This document shows positions 6,860 to 11,149 of a DNA stretch of 11,149 nt, in pieces. The DNA comes from JAYEHK01 sp034659475 (lineage in GTDB: Bacteria > Bacillota > Syntrophomonadia > Syntrophomonadales > Syntrophomonadaceae): NCBI GenBank assembly GCA_034659475.1, contig JAYEHK010000137.1:1-11149 (forward strand), given 5' to 3'. Numbering within the stretch: position 1 is the stretch's first letter; each line of letters opens with the position of its first letter. A program made the position numbers and the translations under genes. The notes under the pieces are model-generated. The model saw only the letters and a program-made list of their open reading frames with translations. It ran no database searches and was not told the DNA's origin.

Positions 6860-7534
6860 TCACGACTTTTCCCACAGACCAAGGATAAAGCCCGGGGATG
6901 ATAACGTTGAAAGTTTGTGTTCTTCTTCTTTGTTTAACGTTTCATCTTTCGCATCAGGTGGGATATATACACAACCTGCTGTAGCCAGCAGGTGTTTTTC
7001 ATCAAGCGTCTGTAAATCAGCAAGGGTTTTTAAACTGGCATGGTGAAAAACCGAGGATTCATCGTTTCGTGCATGTTCTGCATACATCCTGCCCCAGGGA
7101 CTTGTTTTGTTGATGGTTCCAATCAGGAGTTTACCGCCCGGTTTTAAGACACGATACAGTTCACTATAGGCCTGTTTGGCTTCGTGAATAAACTCAAAGG
7201 CTGCCATTGAGAATACACCATCAAAATAGTTGTCGGGGAACGCAAGATGGGCTAAATCCATTTCGCGGAAGGGGATGTCGACTTTTGCCTGAAGAGCCTT
7301 TCGGCGAGCAATTGCCAGCATGTCTGCCGAGAGATCAATGCCAGTGACGCTGCACCCGTATTGGTGTAATTTCAGACTAAAGTTGCCTGTCCCACAGCCG
7401 GCATCTAAAATTCTTGTATTGGCCAGCGGGGAAAATAATTTGATGGCCGCGTCTGTTTCAACCCGGTCTACAAAGCTGCCTAGTGGAGTCTCATACCATG
7501 CATCGTATTGATTTGCTGTTTCATTTTCAAACAT
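6860..7534 (-). CDS. SAM-dependent methyltransferase, class I (Methyltransf_11/UbiE-like), last gene of the thiamine-uptake operon
   Basis: Encodes 224 residues. Motif I is ILDAGCGTGNFSL (42-54), with GIDLSADML (65-73) giving the acidic residue that binds the SAM ribose, MDLAHLAFPDNYFDGVFSM (92-110) as motifs II/III, and LKPGGKLLIGT (130-140). The C-terminal third carries FHHASLKTLADL and may form the substrate pocket. The ATG overlaps the stop codon region of the preceding ATPase gene by 8 nt, with a GAGAGGATG ribosome binding site, so the two are translationally coupled. Members of this superfamily act on small molecules, quinones, lipids and rRNA alike, so the substrate cannot be called. 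The operon context suggests a thiamine-precursor or pyrimidine-related molecule, but this is inference. Fold confidence is high; function is open. Confidence 0.85.
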   Translation of the reverse strand: MFENETANQYDAWYETPLGSFVDRVETDAAIKLFSPLANTRILDAGCGTGNFSLKLHQYGCSVTGIDLSADMLAIARRKALQAKVDIPFREMDLAHLAFPDNYFDGVFSMAAFEFIHEAKQAYSELYRVLKPGGKLLIGTINKTSPWGRMYAEHARNDESSVFHHASLKTLADLQTLDEKHLLATAGCVYIPPDAKDETLNKEEEHKLSTLSSPGFILGLWEKS

Positions 7535-8264
7535 CTATTTCATCCTCTCTTTTAAGAATGCTCAGAATAGCGTTCTTGTGCTCCATGATCTTTTCTTCTG
7601 ATAATCCAGTTTTACGCAAGTTAATCTCTGTTCGTATCTGCGCAGGACGCCCCGAAAAAACATAGATACGGTCGGCCAGCAGCAGGGCCTCCTCGATGTC
7701 ATGGGTGACAAAAAGTATGGAGGATTGATACCGTTGCTGCAGGTCTTTCAGCCATGCTTGCATTTTTCTTCGACTGATGGCGTCCAGAGAAGCAAAGGGT
7801 TCGTCAAGCAGCAGGATGTCGCTGGCAAACAAATAGGTTCGCAATAGGGCTGCGCGCTGTTTCATTCCTCCCGAGAGCTGACGGGGATAATAGTCTGAAA
7901 ACCCTTCGAGTCCAAAATCCTTTAAATAGGTTTTTGCTTTTTCACGCGCTTCGGCTTTGCTTTTTCCCTTCAGCAAGAGCGGAATGGAAACGTTGTCCAG
8001 GATGTTTCGGGAGGGCAGGAGGAGGTCCTTTTGCTGCATATAGCTGACACGTCCTGTCTTGCCGGTCCATTTTTTATCGTCAATAAACACATCCCCGGTG
8101 TCGGGCAGCATTAACCCTGAGAGAATATTAAAAAGCGTGCTTTTCCCGCAGCCACTCGGTCCCAGAATCACAACAAATTCATGATCCGTCACCTCCAGGG
8201 AAAGGTGATCCAGTGTATAGATTTGATCCAGGCTTTTGGAAACGTCTGAAACCTTGATTGCCAT
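7527..8264 (-). CDS. thiZ: ABC transporter ATPase of the NitT/TauT class, ThiZ-like
   Basis: Encodes 245 residues with every ABC signature: Walker A GPSGCGKST (35-43), Q-loop YMQQKD (75-80), signature LSGGMKQR (130-137), Walker B ILLLDEPFASLD (150-161) and the switch His188 in VTHD. Length and motifs fit the SsuB/TauB/ThiZ subfamily that powers uptake of sulfonates, nitrate-like ions or pyrimidine thiamine precursors. The TPP riboswitch, the permease and the NMT1/THI5-like binding protein in the same operon point to the last. The ATG at 8264 follows AAGGAGAA. A 428-bp gap full of repeats separates it from the binding-protein gene upstream in the operon, so it might also be transcribed from its own promoter or depend on readthrough. 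The specific substrate is inferred from neighbours. Confidence 0.85.
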   Translation of the reverse strand: MAIKVSDVSKSLDQIYTLDHLSLEVTDHEFVVILGPSGCGKSTLFNILSGLMLPDTGDVFIDDKKWTGKTGRVSYMQQKDLLLPSRNILDNVSIPLLLKGKSKAEAREKAKTYLKDFGLEGFSDYYPRQLSGGMKQRAALLRTYLFASDILLLDEPFASLDAISRRKMQAWLKDLQQRYQSSILFVTHDIEEALLLADRIYVFSGRPAQIRTEINLRKTGLSEEKIMEHKNAILSILKREDEIDV

Positions 8265-8331
8265 GCAAAAATTCTCCTTGTTGCATACTTTTTTCTTTTT
8301 AACCCGTTCTGACCGTGAGCCACAACAACCG

Positions 8332-8537
8332 ATGAAAATAGGTGATCAGGTTAGGTGTAATGTGATGCCAGGGGATGAAGGCTTAAGATTGCTTGGGTCC
8401 GGTCTTATGTTTTACGTACGAGTTGGTTAAGTGATGCTCTGGGTGACTGGGCAGGGAGAGCTAATATTAATCTTTCTCTTTCGCCTTTATCCCCCTGCGC
8501 TAACCTTAAGCCTTCATCCCCAAGAGGTTATTTTGGC
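8332..8537 (+). repeat. ~205-bp interspersed repeat, copy 2
   Basis: Second copy of the element at 6604-6808, same orientation. Here the inner arms are perfectly complementary over 17 bp: 8371-8387 (GGGGATGAAGGCTTAAG) and 8505-8521. The outer ends are less well kept (ATGAAAATA and TATTTTGGC). Shared interior blocks include GGTGTAATGTGATGCCA, CTTGGGTCCGGTCTTATG, AGTGATGCTCTGG and CTTTCTCTTTCGCCTTTA. Changes in the two arms preserve or improve pairing in this copy compared with copy 1, hinting that folding may matter. It separates thiY from thiZ. Confidence 0.75.
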
Positions 8538-8544
8538 ACATAAT

Positions 8545-8636
8545 GGTGAGACAAAACGAACCGTCCCCGTTGTCCCACCTTTCAAAACGTAAGATGTGAG
8601 ACAAAATGAAACGTCCCCGTGTCTCCCCGTGTCTCA
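8545..8636. repeat. GAGAC / GGGGACG palindromic repeats (REP-like)
   Basis: The first palindrome spans 8545-8579, with arms GGTGAGACA and TGTCCCACC (one mismatch) around a CCGTCCCC core. The second spans 8597-8636, with TGAGAC and GTCTCA arms and CCCCGTGTCT tandemly duplicated at 8615-8624 and 8625-8634. Similar GTGAGACA...GTCCCC words recur in many bacterial genomes in intergenic DNA, often thought to relate to REP elements moved by IS200-like transposases; that link is from memory. A related copy in the opposite sense is at 11013-11030. Confidence 0.6.
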
Positions 8637-8637
8637 A

Positions 8638-8672
8638 AATCCGTGTGAATCCGTTAAATCCGTGTAATCCGT
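8638..8672. repeat. four imperfect tandem AATCCGT units
   Basis: AATCCGT occurs at 8638, 8648, 8657 and 8666, at 9-10 nt spacing. It lies directly before the end of thiY (stop at 8693). Low-information tandem DNA of this type is common in intergenic regions; no function is assigned. Confidence 0.6.
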
Positions 8673-8692
8673 GTCTATTAACCCTTTTCTAC

Positions 8693-9676
8693 TTAAGGCA
8701 AAAAGTCATTAGTGAACGCCTGCTGGCTGTCAATATTTTCATCGATGAGATTGTTATTGAACATGTAATCAGCATAGTTCTTCCATACCTGTTCCTTCAT
8801 TTCGCCCCAGCGGGGTGCATCGGCCTGGTATTGTTTTGCCAGATAGATTTGACTTCCTTTGACTAGTTCTGCATCGAGTTCAGGGACAGCTTTTAAAAGA
8901 ACACTGGCAGCGTCTTCCGGGTTTTCTATACAGAAGTTATACCCGCGTGATACTGCATGCATGAAATTTTTAACCAATTCAGGATTTTCAGATAGCTGCT
9001 TTTCACTGCTGATGATCACAGGTGTATAAAAATCCAGCGCGGATTCTTCATCTTTTAACGCAATAAAGTTTAAATCCATTCCCCGTTGCTCTGCTTCAAT
9101 TCCGGTCCATCCATAATAGATCCATGAGAAATCAATATTTTTTTCAACACTGGTAAAAAAATCAGCATCACCAATATTAACCATGGATACTTTTGAAAAG
9201 TCAGCGTTATTATTGTCCATCAAGGTTTTTAACATGGCTGTTTCTGCCGGGGATCCCCATCCACCATAGATCTTGCCTTCAAAATCTGCAGGGCTTTTGA
9301 TGCCTTTTGCAGTCGGAGCAGCGAATCCGGAGGTGTTATGCTGAATGACTGCTGCCAGTGCGCGTACCGGAATATCCTGTGAGCGGGCGATGGTAACCTC
9401 TTCCTGATAGGAGATGCCAAAGTCACCCTGACCGGCTGCGATTAACTGGGCGGTTCCTCCTTCAGCAGGCTGAATGATCTCTACGTCCAGGCCTTCTTCT
9501 GTGAAATAACCGTTTTCCTGTGCTGCATATAAGCCGGTGTGGTTTGTGTTTGGGAACCAGTCCAGTAAAACCGTTACCTTCTGGTTCTCCTGGGGAGAGG
9601 GAGTAGGTTCCCCGCCACAACCTGCTGTTGATAGCAATAAAGTGAGCAGCAAGGTAAATAGCATTGTTCTTTTCAT
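8693..9676 (-). CDS. thiY: thiamine-precursor ABC transporter substrate-binding lipoprotein, ThiY-like (NMT1/THI5 family)
   Basis: Encodes 327 residues from the ATG at 9676. A slightly earlier ATG at 9691 exists, but its codon is part of the ATGGAGGAA ribosome binding site of the chosen start. Residues 1-19 are a lipoprotein signal peptide with lipobox LLSTAG-C20, so the mature protein is anchored to the outer face of the cell membrane. The mature part shows VTVLLDWFPNTNHTGLYAAQENGYFTEEGLDVEI (34-67), QLIAAGQGDFGISYQEEV (77-93) and GGWGSPAETAMLK (138-150), the layout of NMT1/THI5-like binding proteins. ThiY of Bacillus binds a formylated aminopyrimidine salvage product. The ligand here is inferred from that family and the TPP riboswitch at the head of the operon. 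Other NMT1-family ligands (taurine, aliphatic sulfonates) are possible but less likely. Confidence 0.85.
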   Translation of the reverse strand: MKRTMLFTLLLTLLLSTAGCGGEPTPSPQENQKVTVLLDWFPNTNHTGLYAAQENGYFTEEGLDVEIIQPAEGGTAQLIAAGQGDFGISYQEEVTIARSQDIPVRALAAVIQHNTSGFAAPTAKGIKSPADFEGKIYGGWGSPAETAMLKTLMDNNNADFSKVSMVNIGDADFFTSVEKNIDFSWIYYGWTGIEAEQRGMDLNFIALKDEESALDFYTPVIISSEKQLSENPELVKNFMHAVSRGYNFCIENPEDAASVLLKAVPELDAELVKGSQIYLAKQYQADAPRWGEMKEQVWKNYADYMFNNNLIDENIDSQQAFTNDFLP

Positions 9677-9682
9677 TAGAAA

Positions 9683-9690
9683 TTCCTCCA
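9683..9690 (-). promoter_or_regulatory. ribosome binding site deciding the thiY start
   Basis: GGAGGAA on the minus strand lies 6 nt before the ATG at 9676 and includes part of an upstream in-frame ATG (9691). This makes the upstream ATG an unlikely start and places the signal peptide at the very N-terminus. Confidence 0.75.
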
Positions 9691-9744
9691 TTTCAATTGA
9701 TTATTCAGGCAACAATAGGGACGGTTTTTAATTAGTTTTGATGA

Positions 9745-10518
9745 TTACAGTACATGATCATTGCATCGATTCCACGGCAATAACAGGTATTCCAGGAGAT
9801 CGACCAGCAGAACCATTAAGAGGCTTAAAAGACAGATCAGCACAACTGCTGCAAGTACCTGATCAATGCGATAGCTCTTTTGAGCGATGGTCATGAAATA
9901 GCCCAGGCCTTTTGTGGCTCCCATCCATTCTCCTATGATGGCTGCCATGATACTGTAGGTTGCTGATATTCTCACCCCCGAGAAGAAGGCTGGCATTGCA
10001 GCTGGTACTTTTACCATCGTAAAGATTTCAAGTTTCCCGGCGCCCATGGACCGAAAGAGCTGGATCTGATCATAATCTACCGAATCAAGTCCTGACATTA
10101 AACTGATGACAATCGGGAAGAAGCAAACCAGTATTACGACCAAAATTTTCGGAAAGATGCCAAAGCCAAACCAGATCGCAAACAACAACGCAAGTGTAAT
10201 CAGTGGAATCGTCTGGGATACAATGATCAGGGGGTAAAAAGTTTGTCGCAGCCAAACTATATTATCCAACAAAAACCCTATAAGAAAGGCTATCAAGATT
10301 GAGAGCGTGAATCCCAGGCCTGCTTCCATGAGGGTTGCTCCTGTATGGTTTAGTAATAACGGCAAACCTTCTATCAACGCGATCATCACCTGGCTGGGAG
10401 GCGGCAAAATGAAAGCCGGGACGTCTGCCAGTTGAACCAATAGTTCCCAGATCAATAGTAACAATAAAAAAGCGATAGCGGGATAAGCTTTGCTAAGCGT
10501 ATTTATGGATTTTTTCAT
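9745..10518 (-). CDS. thiX: ABC transporter permease, ThiX-like (BPD_transp_1)
   Basis: Encodes 257 residues. It has hydrophobic segments near 14-33, 55-85, 95-118, 120-142, 185-200 and 222-247, the six-helix layout of SsuC/TauC/ThiX permeases, and the C-terminal EAA-type coupling loop at about 190-205 (GEWMGATKGLG), which contacts the ATPase. The ATG at 10518 overlaps the end of the thiamine-binding-protein gene by 26 nt, with a GGATGGAG site, so it is likely translationally coupled. The 3' end lies 68 nt before thiY. The length fits the family (about 250 residues). Substrate assignment rests on operon context. Confidence 0.85.
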   Translation of the reverse strand: MKKSINTLSKAYPAIAFLLLLLIWELLVQLADVPAFILPPPSQVMIALIEGLPLLLNHTGATLMEAGLGFTLSILIAFLIGFLLDNIVWLRQTFYPLIIVSQTIPLITLALLFAIWFGFGIFPKILVVILVCFFPIVISLMSGLDSVDYDQIQLFRSMGAGKLEIFTMVKVPAAMPAFFSGVRISATYSIMAAIIGEWMGATKGLGYFMTIAQKSYRIDQVLAAVVLICLLSLLMVLLVDLLEYLLLPWNRCNDHVL

Positions 10519-10780
10519 TAATGCTTACTCCATCCGGTTTATAATCAATTTTTACAACCGATATGGTTCGGGCAATGCCTGATTGATAGCAAAGTTCATG
10601 GGCCTTTTTTACAACTTCCAGTGCACTGTCCAGATCTCCCTCCATCGTAGTTTCCATTGGTCCTACAACGTAATTGAGACCTGATGCTTGAATGAGTTCA
10701 ATCACGCTGTTTACTACTGAATAAATACGGTTTTCTTCCACCACCGGCAGAATCTGCAAGCTTACATTGGCTTGAGCCAT
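10493..10780 (-). CDS. MTH1187/YkoF-type thiamine-binding protein
   Basis: Encodes 95 residues, the usual size of single-domain MTH1187 (PF01910, former DUF77) proteins. VVGPMETTMEGDLDSALEVVKKAHELCYQSGIARTISVVKIDYKPDG (38-84) contains the typical GPMeTtxEGD block followed by an amphipathic helix and a beta strand, the ferredoxin-like fold that assembles into homo-oligomers and binds thiamine or its pyrimidine moiety. It is the first gene after the TPP riboswitch, with a GAGGAGG ribosome binding site (10789-10795) at good spacing. It overlaps the permease gene by 26 nt. It probably works with the transporter as an intracellular thiamine or precursor carrier; this is inferred from the family and context. 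Confidence 0.88.
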   Translation of the reverse strand: MAQANVSLQILPVVEENRIYSVVNSVIELIQASGLNYVVGPMETTMEGDLDSALEVVKKAHELCYQSGIARTISVVKIDYKPDGVSINEKIHKYA

Positions 10781-10801
10781 TTTTCTAACCTCCTCAAAAA
10801 T

Positions 10802-10839
10802 AAAACTGCCCTTTACCTTTGTGGGTAAAGAGCAGTTTT
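10802..10839 (-). terminator. intrinsic terminator controlled by the TPP riboswitch
   Basis: Arms AAAACTGC / GCAGTTTT (8 bp), one mismatch, then CTTTACC / GGTAAAG (7 bp) with a 6-nt loop; on the minus strand it runs into TTTTATTTTT before the GAGGAGG site. It lies between aptamer and start codon. The minus-strand word TTACCC in its first arm (plus 10823-10828) is complementary to GGGTAA inside the aptamer (plus 10872-10877), offering a simple antiterminator; that pairing is inference. Confidence 0.85.
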
Positions 10840-10850
10840 GAGATCATGAT

Positions 10851-10943
10851 CAAATGGTCCCTACGCTGGCATTACCCAGATCAGGTTGCAGGGTCAGGAC
10901 TCTATTAGTCCACTCTCAGCCGGATGATTCCAGCTCCCCTTTG
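10851..10943 (-). promoter_or_regulatory. TPP riboswitch aptamer (THI element)
   Basis: On the minus strand the conserved blocks appear in order: GGGGAGC, CCGGCTGAGAG, GACCCTGCAACCTGATCTGG and GGTAATGCCAGCGTAGGGA, matching the THI-box consensus including the CUGAGA and ACCUGAUCUGG pyrophosphate/pyrimidine-binding regions. P1 can be drawn between CAAA (plus 10940-10943) and TTTG (plus 10851-10854). An intrinsic terminator follows, so binding of thiamine pyrophosphate should stop transcription of the transport operon. High confidence from sequence alone. Confidence 0.96.
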
Positions 10944-10957
10944 TATTAGTTTTACAT

Positions 10958-10987
10958 ATTATATGCCTTATTCGATAAGAAATGCAA
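10958..10987 (-). promoter_or_regulatory. sigma-A promoter of the thiamine-uptake operon
   Basis: On the minus strand TTGCAT (plus 10982-10987) and a perfect TATAAT (plus 10958-10963) are separated by 18 nt. The predicted start near 10951 leaves only about 8 nt before the TPP aptamer, as is typical. Confidence 0.8.
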
Positions 10988-11012
10988 GCATAAATTTTAA
11001 GACATGCAAACA

Positions 11013-11030
11013 TGTGAGACACGGGGACGT
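11013..11030. repeat. GTGAGACA-GGGGACGT repeat word, third copy
   Basis: TGTGAGACACGGGGACGT is related to the palindromic repeats at 8545-8636, with its second half in opposite sense relative to them. It stands at the boundary between the thiamine operon promoter and the unassigned right end. Confidence 0.45.
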
Positions 11031-11149
11031 TCGTATGTCCAGCAAAGGCTGGTATGTTCAGCAGGAGACAGTCCTGCCAGGGAAAGAAGCAGAAACCCTG
11101 TAGCTTGGTTAGCAGTGGGGAAGGAAATTGAACTACTGGAGTCTAATGA
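11031..11149. other. unassigned right end with three consecutive hairpins
   Basis: Three back-to-back hairpins lie at 11039-11052 (CCAGC/GCTGG), 11061-11077 (GCAGGA/TCCTGC) and 11078-11100 (CAGGG/CCCTG). A small plus-strand frame from 11035 stops after 22 codons. No protein family is recognisable. The clustering of hairpins right after a GAGAC repeat suggests a structured RNA or the 5' end of a mobile element that continues outside the window, such as a group II intron, but the sequence does not decide this. Confidence 0.35.

Larger units (their letters stand above)
8265..8692. other. 428-bp non-coding gap inside the thiamine operon, filled with repeats
   Basis: From left to right on the plus strand this holds a short spacer with the thiZ ribosome binding site (8272-8279), the second ~205-bp repeat (8332-8537), palindromes of GAGAC/GGGGACG type (8545-8636) and ATCCGT repeats (8638-8672). 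An open frame across 8606-8866 runs through the repeats and into thiY antisense; I do not count it as a gene. I see no clear terminator after thiY on the minus strand and no good promoter directly before thiZ. Confidence 0.7.

Noticed and set aside
6604..8537. Repeat pair as a CRISPR array or known riboswitch
   Set aside because: Only two copies more than 1.5 kb apart, ~205 bp each, without the short-repeat/spacer pattern and without any riboswitch consensus that I recognise.
8638..8672. AATCCGT units as a functional operator array
   Set aside because: Imperfect, irregularly spaced and in a repeat-dense stretch at the 3' end of a gene; no promoter is nearby.
8606..8866. Plus-strand open frame through 8606-8866
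   Set aside because: It runs through the GAGAC and ATCCGT repeats and then antisense to thiY, with no SD and no recognisable product.
11035..11103. Small 22-codon plus-strand frame at 11035
   Set aside because: Too short, no SD, and overlapped by predicted hairpins; no family recognised.

Overview
The window reads as chromosomal DNA from an endospore-forming, anaerobic member of the Firmicutes, probably class Clostridia and possibly a Peptococcaceae relative. The reasons are a spoVAF-type germination gene, AAGGAGG ribosome binding sites, a Clostridia-typical 2-hydroxyacyl-CoA dehydratase/activase gene set, a lipoprotein-based ABC transporter and moderate GC content. The genus is inference; no rRNA or other marker is present.

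Region 1 (1-1860) holds two convergent genes for probable surface or spore-associated proteins, separated by a strong hairpin terminator. The plus-strand gene encodes an N-terminal beta-sandwich-like region followed by a DUF6385-like C-terminal domain. The minus-strand gene encodes a short Cys/Pro/Trp-rich leader followed by a carbohydrate-binding-module-like beta sandwich. A good match to a sigma-K promoter lies upstream of the minus-strand gene, suggesting late mother-cell expression (coat or exosporium).

Region 2 (1935-6593) is a tightly packed plus-strand operon: spoVAF (GerA-family spore membrane protein), then two paralogous Cys-containing proteins of the acyl-CoA dehydratase/activase-related type (COG3580/COG3581-like, DUF2229), then an ASKHA-fold ATPase activase (COG1924/HgdC-like). 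Gene junctions are a 5-nt gap, a 104-nt overlap and a 4-nt ATGA overlap. The last three genes resemble an ATP-driven low-potential electron-transfer system with its iron-sulfur acceptor. Its physical coupling to a germination gene is the most interesting feature of the window.

Region 3 (6594-11000) is a minus-strand thiamine-precursor uptake operon. Read from its 5' end it has a sigma-A promoter, a TPP riboswitch with an intrinsic terminator, a MTH1187/YkoF-type thiamine-binding protein, a ThiX-like permease, a ThiY-like lipoprotein, a ThiZ-like ATPase and a SAM-dependent methyltransferase. Between thiY and thiZ lies a 428-bp gap filled by repeats. It includes one of two ~205-bp near-identical elements with inverted-repeat arms; the other copy lies just past the methyltransferase, so the two copies bracket the thiZ-methyltransferase pair. 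Short GAGAC/GGGGACG palindromes and ATCCGT repeats fill the rest of the gap.

Region 4 (11001-11149) has no gene that I can support. It holds another GAGAC-type repeat and three consecutive hairpins running into the window edge, possibly the beginning of a mobile or structured RNA element.
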